From Bryoerythrophyllum caledonicum (Eukaryota; Streptophyta; Bryopsida; Pottiales; Pottiaceae): a stretch of DNA of 64,000 bases. The notes under the pieces are model-generated. The model did not search any database, was not told the origin of the DNA, and saw only the letters and a program-made list of their open reading frames with translations. The stretch spans positions 19,022,784-19,086,783 of the forward strand of contig OZ020518.1 of the NCBI GenBank assembly GCA_963971425.1, in the 5' to 3' direction. Positions 12,110 to 24,779 of this stretch are shown here, in pieces (positions within the stretch are counted from its first letter, which is position 1; each line of letters opens with the position of its first letter). The position numbers were made by a program, and so were the translations under genes.

Positions 12110-14695
12110 TCAGGGCTGAGGAAGAATGTAAGGGAGGTCCCGTGTATTGGGAAGGGCTTGGTTGTTTTCGATTTTGCGTTTATGTAGAAGAATGGACATT
12201 GCATATTGAATAGCTATGGTGTTAATGTTTTTAAAGGTGGTTTTAATTGTTTTAATGGGTATCTTGAAGGTATCTTCTAGAGTTTTCATAGAAGGGATAA
12301 AGGTGGTGGCACGAGCGCCGGATGTGATTACAATAAGGGGGTCAACATTCCATCCGAGGGCGATGATGTCGTCAATAAGGGGTTGATATTTATCTATTTT
12401 ATTTTGGATAGTTTCCGGGGAAAATCTGTCGTTGCAATATGTGAATTCAATGAATTGAATGGTGTAGTCTTGGTTGATGTTAATGGGTGGTGGGTCATTA
12501 TATGGTAAACCTTTAACACAAAGGATGTCCGGTTTGAGCCTAGCGTTGCAATGACATCTTTGGGTCATACATGAGCATGGGAGTAGCCAAGGGGGGACCG
12601 TATTTTCTTGCGGATTGTTATTAAAAGTGCCGGCGTTCATTAGTATAAAACATCTCGATTTATTGTAGGAGGTGATTAGTTTTCGGACTTCCCATACCGC
12701 TTTATTATGTCTTTTAACAATTAGTGAGTGTATGTGGTGTCTTTGGCATTTGAGTAGAACATGTAGCCATGTGTCGGGGTCGGTTGAGGGGCATATGGGG
12801 CATGTTATGGATGGAAATCTTCCTATTCCAAAGAAGAGTTGTTTACGGACGTTTCCCATGAATTTGCCGGTACGGAATTTGATAAGGCATGTTATTTGTG
12901 AATCGGTGATGATGGGGTTTTTCCAAAAATTTGTAGAGAGTTCGTTGTCTATGTCATTGTTGTTAGTCCACTTTTCTATGTTAGGAAAGTTGTCTGTGAT
13001 TGTGTCAAGATTGTTATATAAATCTTGTTTTTTTAGGTATTTACTCAGGAATCTAACCGGGCCTTTATTGGGGGTGTCTTCTTTGGAGGGCCAATCTTCT
13101 TTTTGGAAATAGTAAGGGATGGCGTGGGCATGTTCATGTGGGTCCTTGGCATTTTTATGTGATTTTTCTCTTCCTTCTTTTGCAAGTTTATCCGCTTGTT
13201 CATTGCCATCAATATTAGCATGGGCTCGGACTTTGTGGAGGGTTGTGATTTGTTCTTTTTTTAGTATCATTTGGACCATTGATTCAAGTATGATTTGGTC
13301 GGGGTGACTATTATGGAGGGTAGGGTGTGTTATTTGGGTGTTTAATAAATATAGTGCGTTAATGCAATCTGTAAATATGTGCACCGGTTCATTGTTGTAT
13401 TTTGTTGAGACGATTTTTAGTGTTTTATGGATGGCCATTAATTCTGCTCTAAGGATATTTTGCAGTCCATGTAGTCTTTTGGTTTGTTTTATTTCTTTCG
13501 TAGCGTTGTATATTCCATAACCGGCTTTTTCTCTGCGCCAAGATCTCGGGCTAATTTGTTCTGGCGGTTTGAAGGAGCCATCAGTATAGTAGCTATATGC
13601 GGGGTTAAATTTAGGTGGGATGTTAGTTTGATACTCCGGGAGGGGTGGGGGTGTTAGGACGTAGTTTAGTGTATTGTTAATGTAGTGTAGTTTTGACCAT
13701 TTTTTGCTTCTGTTGACGGGTGTTTGTATTGGCGTTGGTGGGGCCAATTTTATGAGTATCCGGTGTATGTTCAGAGTTTTTGCTATGGAGGAGATTTCTT
13801 CTAGTTGTTCTTGTGTGCCTAGAGTTTGATTTTGGTGGTGGATGCATATTATTTGTAGAGTGGATGATTCAATTCTGGGCTTTTTTAGATCTAGTGGGAT
13901 AGTGGGTTCTTTGTATGTTATTGAGTCTGTTTCGAATAGTGCGATGATGTGTGTGTCAGGAAAGGGGCCCAAGTGCGGGTTAGGATTTTGATACCAGTTT
14001 TTGTCAGGGGTTATGATTAGGGTGGAGGTGTGGTTTGGGTCATGTTTGGCCGCGAGGCGGGCCCAATGTAGAGCTTGTTGTGTTTCTTCTTCATTGTGGG
14101 GGTGGGCCATATCATTACCTATCCATTTGTGGTCAAAAGCTTTACCTAGTGATCCGAATATTTTATCTCTTTCAAAGGGGGAGTAAAATTTATTGAGTTT
14201 GGTGGGGCATGTGACGGGGGAGGAGAAGTATGAGTGTTGGATGTTGAATGTGGAGACTAGTGAGTTTAGTATAGGTGTGGGTAGTGTATATTGTGTAAGT
14301 TTAAGGGGGTTATTTTTTGGTATTCTATATTTGTATCTTTGGTATAGCCATATGACTTCAGTTTCAAATGGTTGGGTTGTTGGTTCAATGTTTGTAGGGG
14401 TTTGTAGTTTAGTATTGTACTGATTCCATAACCATGTGAGCCTAGTGATTGGGATGGTGAAGAGGTGTCGTCCATCTTCTTCGTATAAGTGTGCTTGGTC
14501 TTTGTCAATTTTAATTGTGTTAGATGAGGTGAGAATGTCGTTTTTGGGGTTACATTCCGTTGTGTAGATGTTTAGTAGGGGGATTATTGTGGGTGGAGTG
14601 ACGGACCTTGTGTCTTGGGGTTGATTTTGTGGGTGGTGAGATCGGATAATTTCGGTATAAAATTTGTGTTGAATTCTTTGATAGTATTGTGTCAA
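12110..14695 (-). CDS. LINE-A ORF2 C-terminus: RNase H, CCHC motif, RLE-like domain
   Basis: An intact 861-codon frame, the C-terminal part of ORF2. RNase H lies at about residues 370-505: YYTDGSFK, then ILRAELMAIHKTL, IFTDCINALYLL and VRAHANIDGNEQADKLAKEG, giving the D-E-D-H set. At about 632-650 a CCHC motif (CPICPSTDPDTWLHVLLKC, CX2CX9HX4C) resembles the one preceding the restriction-like endonuclease (RLE) of R2-type LINEs. About residues 718-815 carry KPDILCV, then IEFTYCNDR, KIDKYQPL and GARATTFIPS, resembling the RLE core (PD...D/E...K..KY...GARG). The PD-to-E gap is longer than in R2. RNase H would remove template RNA and the RLE would nick target DNA. The RNase H call is firm; the RLE call is a motif-level judgement. 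The frame start is only a boundary: the RT region upstream is broken. Confidence 0.85.
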   Translation of the reverse strand: MTQYYQRIQHKFYTEIIRSHHPQNQPQDTRSVTPPTIIPLLNIYTTECNPKNDILTSSNTIKIDKDQAHLYEEDGRHLFTIPITRLTWLWNQYNTKLQTPTNIEPTTQPFETEVIWLYQRYKYRIPKNNPLKLTQYTLPTPILNSLVSTFNIQHSYFSSPVTCPTKLNKFYSPFERDKIFGSLGKAFDHKWIGNDMAHPHNEEETQQALHWARLAAKHDPNHTSTLIITPDKNWYQNPNPHLGPFPDTHIIALFETDSITYKEPTIPLDLKKPRIESSTLQIICIHHQNQTLGTQEQLEEISSIAKTLNIHRILIKLAPPTPIQTPVNRSKKWSKLHYINNTLNYVLTPPPLPEYQTNIPPKFNPAYSYYTDGSFKPPEQISPRSWRREKAGYGIYNATKEIKQTKRLHGLQNILRAELMAIHKTLKIVSTKYNNEPVHIFTDCINALYLLNTQITHPTLHNSHPDQIILESMVQMILKKEQITTLHKVRAHANIDGNEQADKLAKEGREKSHKNAKDPHEHAHAIPYYFQKEDWPSKEDTPNKGPVRFLSKYLKKQDLYNNLDTITDNFPNIEKWTNNNDIDNELSTNFWKNPIITDSQITCLIKFRTGKFMGNVRKQLFFGIGRFPSITCPICPSTDPDTWLHVLLKCQRHHIHSLIVKRHNKAVWEVRKLITSYNKSRCFILMNAGTFNNNPQENTVPPWLLPCSCMTQRCHCNARLKPDILCVKGLPYNDPPPININQDYTIQFIEFTYCNDRFSPETIQNKIDKYQPLIDDIIALGWNVDPLIVITSGARATTFIPSMKTLEDTFKIPIKTIKTTFKNINTIAIQYAMSILLHKRKIENNQALPNTRDLPYILPQP

Positions 14696-16459
14696 TTTAT
14701 TTATATTATGTGTAATGGTGTTTTGGTTGTGTCTTGGGAAGAGGTTTCTTTGGGGGAGCCATTTGTTGTAGGTGTGGTTATTGTGAGTCCATTGACATAG
14801 ATATCTAGTGTAATTGTTTTCAATTTGGTTTTTATCTATTTTTTCCTTGTATTCGTGGTGTATGATGTTGTTAATGGGATATGTAGTGGGGTTTTTAAGG
14901 ATGTGGTTTGGGGGGGTGGGGTGGTGTGGGTGGGAGTGGGGAGGGTGTGGGGGGTATTTCTTGGGGTGATGTCGTTGTTTATAGTGATGAATGGGTCTCT
15001 AAGTGTATGGGAGTATGTATGTGTATTGGTATGGATATTGGGTGGAGGGGGATATATTGGGTGACAAAAGAGTTGTCGTGCAATTTTGAGGGTACTTTTA
15101 ATTAGTTTTGATGGGGTGAAGTGGTAGGTTTTAAATTCTTCATTGTTCATGATGTGTGTTCCGTTGGATAGGGAGATTTGTTTTAGTTCGTAGATATTTT
15201 TTGATAGGAGTTTTAGTATTAGCCTTTGGGATAATTGTGTGTTGAGTGTATTATGGCTTTGTGTTTCAAGAGTCCAAACTTTTTCAAGTGTTGTTGGTTC
15301 TATAAGGAAGTTGGGGAGAGTACTTTTTAGGTGGACTTTTGCTACGTGTTTTAGTAGGAAGAAAGTACGTGTTATTGGTGATCTTGTATAATTTGTCTTT
15401 TTTTTTTAGGTATGTTTTCGGCCCCCCATATTGGGCGAGGATGTGATGTGTTAGGCCCCTATATATTTTCCCAAGTCTGCCATTGTCATTTAGAGTGTTC
15501 TGGAGTTGTTCTCCTATGCATCTAAGGTATGCGTTTTTTAGTGAGAAGGCTTCTAGTCCAAAGAGGTTATGTGGTAGTTGGGTTATTATATTAGACATGC
15601 ATTTTGGCATGCCGCATACGGTTTTTTGTGTGGTAGTTATTTTTTGGTCCAGTTTTTTTATGGCGGGCATTGAGTATGGTACCGCGTAGAAGCTGTATGC
15701 CACGCTCGGTCTTAAAACTGTGTCGATCATTTTTATTTTTTGTTTCATAGTGGCCGGACAAGCTACTAGTTCTTTGCATTGTTTGATTAATTTTGTGGTG
15801 GTGGCATGGATTTGTGTTTTCCATTTTAGGGAGGGTATTAGACTTATTTCCAAATATGTGTATGGTTCGTTTTGGTGTAATACGGGTATTGATTGGTTTC
15901 GGTAATTAATGTTAGAGGTTTGTATTAGGGCTTTGAATGCGGTAGGGTTTGTTTTTTATTTATTTGGGCATCCAGTGACAACACATTTTGGGACCCCTAC
16001 ATCAATACCTGTCCATTTGCAGTATCTGTGTATTTTGTTAAGTTGTATTTTTATGGCGTTGATTTTGTTGATTATGGCCGCAAGGTCGTCTGCGTATGCC
16101 ATGGAGTTGATGGTGGTTTGTGATGTCCCAAATGTGTATCCATTGTTGCCTCTATCTAGCCATCTAAGTAGTGGTTCTAGGAATATAATGAATAAATATG
16201 GGCTTAGGGTGTCTCCTTGTATTGTTCCCCTTTGGATGGCTACTGGTTTAGTTTTACCAAAGTGTTTTCCTATGTAGGAGGTTGAGGATTCGGAGTATAT
16301 ATTTCCCACTAGTGCGGTGGCGTCTTTAGGGTATCCAAGGTCCGTCATTATGGCTAAAAGTCTAGTGTGGTCAATGGAGCCGAAGGCATTTTTAAAGTCA
16401 ACATACAATATAAATATGTCTTGGTTTGTGAATCGTGCATCTTCTAATGCGGCTATTAG
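14696..16459 (-). pseudogene. LINE-A ORF2, RT palm/thumb half, broken
   Basis: The right end begins exactly where the 5' half stops at 30121 (QIQ|TLIAALEDARF across the insertion). RT motifs are visible at 16498-15956: ILYVDFKNAFGSIDH, RGTIQGDTLSPYLFII, then the catalytic box as MAYADDLAA. A further piece at 15853-15284 contains the thumb-like SLKWKTQIHATTTKL and LPHNLFGLEAFSLKNAYL. Reading needs at least two frame changes (near 15900 and near 15400-14700), so this copy cannot make an RT. The equivalent segment of LINE-B is open. Confidence 0.9.
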
Positions 16460-16471
16460 TGTTTGAATTTG
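16460..16471. repeat. Target-site duplication of LINE-B (left)
   Basis: TGTTTGAATTTG is repeated exactly at 30109-30120. Removing LINE-B and one copy restores an open RT reading frame in LINE-A (RAERSTARQIQTLIAA), which confirms both the boundary and the nesting. Confidence 0.95.
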
Positions 16472-17015
16472 GAAGGGATCTTGGGTGCTTATTACCAAGC
16501 AGAGATGAGAGAGGAGTAGCTCCGTGAAACCTGGTGAGGAGAGGTTTAGGTGTTAGGCAGAAACGAAGCACAAAGCATTGACAGAAGCTGGATCTCAGTG
16601 CAAATCCCGTTGTGCACCTCGTTTTGTTGCTAGAAGGTGTTTCTAGGATGAAGAGTGTTGGCAGGGATTACAAGACCTTGATCTACTGTCACAAGTTTGA
16701 AAGGGCTGCAAAGGATCTAGCACTAGTATGGGAGAGTAGATCTGAAGTGGGGCTCTGTGTTGGCCCAGATCTAGCTCTAGGTCCTGCACTACCCACGTCA
16801 AACATGTACAAGTAGTTCCAGATCGTGATACCATACCACAACTAGAAACATCACACCATTCACCTCCTCAACCAGAACACAAGCACACACATGAAGATCA
16901 ATTCCAGCCCTCAATGTGCACAAGACCAACACCAAGATACAAGATCAGCCCACGAGATTCAACAAACCCAAGGACCAGATAAGTCTCATATGTGTATTCT
17001 GTACTTAGGAAAATT
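16472..17015 (+). other. LINE-B 5' end and proximal leader
   Basis: About 540 bases before the tandem repeats. The start matches the 5' end of LINE-A. Such leaders normally carry an internal promoter; none is recognisable by eye. Confidence 0.6.
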
Positions 17016-18437
17016 TCAATACTTCTTATGCAAACTTGATAGTAAGATGCTAGGGACTGCTGATGCTGGGTTATACGTGATTAACCCCTATTACAAGGAG
17101 CCTCAAAGCTACCATAGATCGAGAAGAGCAGCACTAGTACGCTAGATACAAAGTAAGGAGCAGCAGTACCCGAGGAAGACCACCAAGCCACCTGCAAAAG
17201 AAATGCACCGACGTCAACGCTCTGCGACCACCAAAACCATCAACAAGACCAAGACAAACAACAACAACGACGCAACTCCCATCATGGCCAAGGTACGTTC
17301 CCAAAACTCTAATCTAACCACTTTCTGCTTGCTGTTACATATCATCAGGAAAAATCACGAACTCTCAAGACGGACAGCCAACAGAAGAGGAATACACAGA
17401 CAAGACAAACATGAGGCGAATAAAAACTCAACATCGACACACATGAACCTACCGACATCAAAAATGAAGGAAGAACTTATCCGCAGATCCCAATACCGCC
17501 TCTGCACACTTCGTGGTAAGGTCCCAAGGACTGCTGATGTTGTGGTATGCATGACTAACCCCTATAACAAGGAGCCACAAAGCTGCCATAGGTCGAGAGG
17601 AACAACACTAGTACGCCAGGTGCAAAGCAGGGAGCAGCAGTACCCGCAGAAAGCCACCAAGTCACCTGCGACAGAAACGCACCGACGTCAACGCTCTGCA
17701 ATCACTGAAACCATCGCCAAACCCAAGACAAACAGCAACAACGATGCAACTCCCATCATGACCAAGGTACGTTTCCTAAACTCTAATCTAACCATTTTTT
17801 GCTTGATGTTACATATCATCAGGAAAAACCACGAACTCTCAAGACGGGCAGCCAACAGCAGAAGAATATCCAGACATGACAAACAGATGGCGAACAAAAA
17901 CTCAACATCGACACACAAGATCTTACCAAAATCAGGAATGAAAGAAGAACAGATCCGCAGATCCCAGTACTGCTTCTGCAAACTTAATGGTAAGGTCCTA
18001 ATGACCGCTGATGTTGTGTTATGCATGACTAACCACTATAACAAAGAGCCACAAAGCTACCACAGATCGAGAAGTGCAGCACTAGTACACCAGGTACAAA
18101 GCAGCGAGCAACAGTACCCGAGGAAGACCACCAAGTCACCTACAAAAGAAATGCACCAATGTCAACGTCCTGCAACCACCAAAACCATCGCCAAACCCAA
18201 GACAAACAACAACAACGACGCAACTCCCATCATGGCCAAGGTACGTTTCCTAAACACTAATCTAACCATTTTCTGCATGTTGCTACTTATCATCAGGAAA
18301 AATCAAGAACTCTCAAGATGGGCAGCCTACAGTATAGAAATATACAAACAAGACAAACAGGAGGCAAACAAAAACTCATCACCGAATTACGTATACCTGC
18401 CGCAATCAGGATTAGAGGAAAAACAGATCCGAAGACT
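17016..18437 (+). repeat. Three 474-bp tandem units in the LINE-B leader
   Basis: Units start near 17016, 17490 and 17964; the marker C(T/C)GCTGATG recurs at 17057, 17531 and 18005. Because 474 is divisible by three, a single frame (17203-18963, 586 codons) stays open through all copies; its product is basic and Gln/Lys/Asn-rich with no recognisable domain, so I do not call it a gene. Each unit holds an intron-like 56-base module (17293-17348, 17767-17822, 18241-18296): GTACGT, then a CTAATCTAAC-type branch sequence, then CAG. Confidence 0.9.
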
Positions 18438-20562
18438 CCACAACTTAAGAAGATCTAGGCAACACACAAAAACAAATTGCGAGCACAACCAGCTTCCACA
18501 ACGACACACAAAAACAAGATCTGTGCACAACCAAGTAAGCGCCCACATAACTCTACCACCTCTATCCTCCCACTCATGCAATTTCTTTCCAGATGATTAC
18601 AGGAACAATGCGAAATCCTCAAAGACATACTGCCAACTATTGTTGGTACATAACCCTAGCCGTCACAACATTCCAGAAAATGACAAATCCATGAAGGACC
18701 AAGATTCAACATCTCATCTACAACATCAGAACCGCCCAGCTGAAGTCAAACGGCACTCTGTAGGAACCAACCCTAAACGGACACAAACTCAAGAACAACA
18801 ACGTTCATCGAACACAACGACATCCACCAAACAACAATCCCCCACAAGGTATATAACTCGATACCATCTACCTCTTGAATCCTCTCACTTTGCTACACTG
18901 CGCACATGCATTGTCTCTGCCTCTGCCTGCGTGAAAGATACATACCAGTGGAGAATCCAGTAGGAGAAGGAGCCGCCGCCCTTGCAGCTGACAAAGACTC
19001 ACCGCACCCGTGAAAAACTCTCCCCTCTTGTCTTCCAGTTGTTCTCGTTGTTTTCGTTCTGCACCTCGTCTAGTCATAAATCAATTGACCCTAATTTTTT
19101 GCTGATTCACTCCCTCCAGATCGGCTTATGCCTATGCAGGGCAGAAAAAATCTCAGAATCAGGAGAGAAGACACTCATTCAACACACGAGGTTAGCAAGG
19201 GGGCAAACCAGATCCAAGCCCAAGCGAGAAGTACCTCACCTCATCGTCACGGAGGGGCTTGATACACCTTCAGCAGTGAAGAGACGTGGAACAGATCCGG
19301 CAAACCCTGATACGATATTGAAGCTCGCAGATTTTGCAGGATCATCCAGGCGGCCCCAACCCACCACGACCCTCGCCATCAACAATAGCTCTAGGTGTTG
19401 TACCTGCAGTACACGAAAAGGAGTCAACCTGCGGCTCGCTGCAATCGCGACAGCAACTAACAAGGACGGGTGCACAAGGAATCCAGCCGTCAAGGGAAGC
19501 CAGCGACAACTTCAACATACATCCCGGCATCGACTTACCCCATCGCACCTGTCCTCATTGCACAAGAGAAGTCACAATCGTCTCCGCCAGAGTGATCTGT
19601 ACGCTCTACGGTGCAACCCCAACTTGGAAGACATGTGGGTTGTACTCAAGAGTCGGAGCGCGGGCGTTGATAGCAACGCAGGAAGCCCTACCGTGGCAGG
19701 CGAGGGAGTAAGCCCGCAGGCCACAAACCCTAGAGGCCGCCCGAGACCAAGATCCCCAGAAACCGCTCCCACGAGCCGCAGTCTCCATAAACGCCGCAGC
19801 CTGGACAGCTGCAACCCTCACAGTTGTGTAAACGCCGCAAGTGGTACAGGGAGCGCCCTCGGGCACCAGAGCCAGAGATAAGCTCGTCACCAAGCCAAGA
19901 CAAGCTGTACAGGGAATCAAGAGCGAGCGCCCAAAGTTGGAGTCCAGACTCAGGAACGAAGCACCCTAACCTGCGGGACAGGCGAGAAGCAGCCCCAGAC
20001 AGAGAACCAGAGCGGGAACTACACCAACCCCAACGGTCACCCGACGCCTACAGCAGGCCCAATACAGTACGTATGTTATCTACCATTACTAACCTGTTCA
20101 TGTTGCTCAGCCACGAATTGGCAACAATTTAAGTTCATACTAGTAAGTCATAGTTCTCTCCCACTCTACTCTCGGATCAGTAGTATTTCTTCTCATTGGG
20201 TTTATTATGCAAACCAATGGGCATGTGCACAAATCCTAATATCAAAATTGTTTACTTGGGGAGGTGACCTCTTTTATGGCACCTCTCATGTGTGTGTACG
20301 GATAATAGTCTCTAAAAGTCATAAACTCATCCCCTTCCAATTAGAACTCTTAGAAGTTAGGGGTCAAGGTGCTTGCTTGAATGTCATCTACACTACTGCT
20401 CTATTCTCCTTCTTGATTACATTAACTTCACCAAGCCCTCAACGCATGTTGTGGGAAGAAGTTAAAATCAAGGTGATAAGGAGTAATACTATAGTGACCC
20501 TACACTTTACCGCTAGTGACACCCTTACGTTTTTTATTGACAGATTGGCTCAACTCCAAACT
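18438..20562 (+). other. LINE-B distal leader
   Basis: Rest of the untranslated leader before the preferred ORF1 start. Open frames (for example 18982-19881) are compositionally biased (Arg/Ser/Pro) and unrecognised. More intron-like modules occur, for example 20067-20110 (GTACGT...TTACTAAC...CAG), and a possible 3' splice site (TTTTTTATTGACAG) lies at about 20530-20543, just ahead of the ATG at 20563. Confidence 0.5.
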
Positions 20563-22106
20563 ATGGCTACCCCCTCTAAGAGATTGTTTATAGAGGCAGT
20601 TGAGGAAAATGCATGTGCCGTAAATATACCTCCAAATGCGTTAGCAGTTGCAAGTACCTCCCAGAAAAAGGTGAAGGCAACAAGTTTGCCTCACACCGAA
20701 TACTGGTTAGGGTTCAACACAATGAACACTCTTGCAAAGAAAAGTGATAGCCCCAAAGTACCATTGATTACCTTAGAGGAATTAGTGCAAAATGGTCTAA
20801 GTCCTATAGAGGCAGCTGAAAATGTTGAAGCAATACCATCTTTTCCTTTCGTCCCTCAAAGGGAATGGCCCTCGAAAAGAATCGATGGGAAGTTGGGCAA
20901 CCACTTCAATCTCACCCAACTTCCAAGTGAAGTTGAGGTAGATGAGGTTGGTTTTGCTTTAGATTACCAAGTTTCAATTCACTTTGAACTTGGTGATCAA
21001 ACATGGGGAAAGGAGGCTGTGTTAGAGAAAGTCAAAACAAGGCTAAAAAATATGGGGATTCCCTTGGGCACTCGGATTGGTGAACCAGTAGCAATATTTT
21101 GCTTTCACCAAACCGAAAAATGGAACGGGGTGGTGAAATTACACCTAAATAACCCGGAGAAAGATGGAAAAGGGTTGCTAAAAGGTTTGAGGCCCTTCAT
21201 TCTGACCTTGAATGAAGGAATTCCACATCTAGGCAAAGTGTGTAAAACATACGATGCATTGGCCTTTTCCCACCTCCTATCGGTTAAAATCTTCGGCCCC
21301 AACCTTGCCAATAGAGAGTCATGCGACCTACACAATGAGATTGTAAAGGATAGTTTTGCGAGAGGATATGATTTTGAAGTCACAGGGATAGAAAAGAAAA
21401 CCATCTTTGAGTTTGCATGGGTCAAAACCCCCTCTCCCATACAAGCGGCCAAAGTTAAGGACTACAAAATCTCATTGCATAATGAGATCTTTGTACCGGC
21501 CTTTGCACCCCGGAAGATGGATGAGGATGAGATTGCAAAAAAGAATTGTCTAATTCTCATTGCAAAAAATCTCAACAAAACAAAAAGTGAGAAAGAGCTA
21601 GCGGATGGGATAAAATCCATACTAGGGGTGGAGAATGTGGTTGATACATTCTTCAAACTCGAACATGGTCGGCATGTAGGAACTTGCAACATTGAGTGTT
21701 TAAATGCCACGGTATATAAAAAATACGTCAAACAAAGTAAACAACTCCACGGCAAGTACATCATGTTTACCCCCCACCCCAAAAGTTTGGACGGGAGTAA
21801 CAAACCAAGTGTGGAGGAATTGACAAGATTAGAATTTTCGGATGTAATCGCTGCTGTAGCAAATGCAGTAATTGCCATGGAAAATGGCCCAATCAAAAAC
21901 AATGGTGTCACCCTACAACAACTCCGAAGAGAAATGAAGACTATGAAAGGGGAAATCGTGGAAGAAGCAAGACAATACGCGGACCTAGTGCAAGCTAACA
22001 CGGTAAAATCCCTTAGAGGGGAAATGTCAACCCTACGCTCTCAACTCATTGCTACCATCATGGCCGCTGAATCTCAAGCATCAGAGCGGGAGCAAAGAGC
22101 CATTGA

Positions 22107-22131
<25 letters not shown>
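20563..22131 (+). CDS. LINE-B ORF1 protein
   Basis: ORF1 proteins of LINEs bind the element RNA and form the ribonucleoprotein used for transposition. From the ATG at 20563 (MATPSKRLFIEAVEE) the frame gives 522 residues; it is open back to an ATG at 20248, but a splice-like acceptor just before 20563 favours the later start. The middle part (EYWLGFNTMNTL, NHFNLTQLPSEVEVDEVGFA, LLKGLRPFILTLNEGIPHLG) is shared with LINE-A ORF1. Around residues 320-410 CLILIAKNLNKTKSEKELAD through GTCNIECLNATVYKKYVKQS has an RRM-like look. The C-terminus is rich in Glu/Gln/Arg and probably coiled-coil. No CCHC zinc knuckle is visible. Assignment as ORF1 rests on position and on conservation between the two copies rather than on a named domain. 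Confidence 0.8.

Positions 22132-24750
<2,619 letters not shown>

Positions 24751-24779
<29 letters not shown>

Larger units (their letters stand above)
11844..16471 (-). mobile_element. LINE-A, 3' half (giant dual-endonuclease LINE)
   Basis: This is the 3' part of a minus-strand non-LTR retrotransposon whose 5' part lies at 30109-37500. The two halves are separated by LINE-B; the LINE-B target duplication (16460-16471) belongs to LINE-A sequence. From its 3' end it holds a (TTC)n tail, a hairpin, a 3' UTR of about 230 bases, the RNase H and restriction-like-endonuclease-like frame, and the second half of the RT. With LINE-B and one duplication copy removed the element is about 12.0 kb. The RT region is frame-broken but the last 861 codons are intact. 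Confidence 0.93.

Noticed and set aside
17203-18963. A 586-codon gene in the LINE-B leader
   Set aside because: Openness is explained by a tandem period divisible by three; the product is low-complexity and contains intron-like modules. Kept only as an observation.
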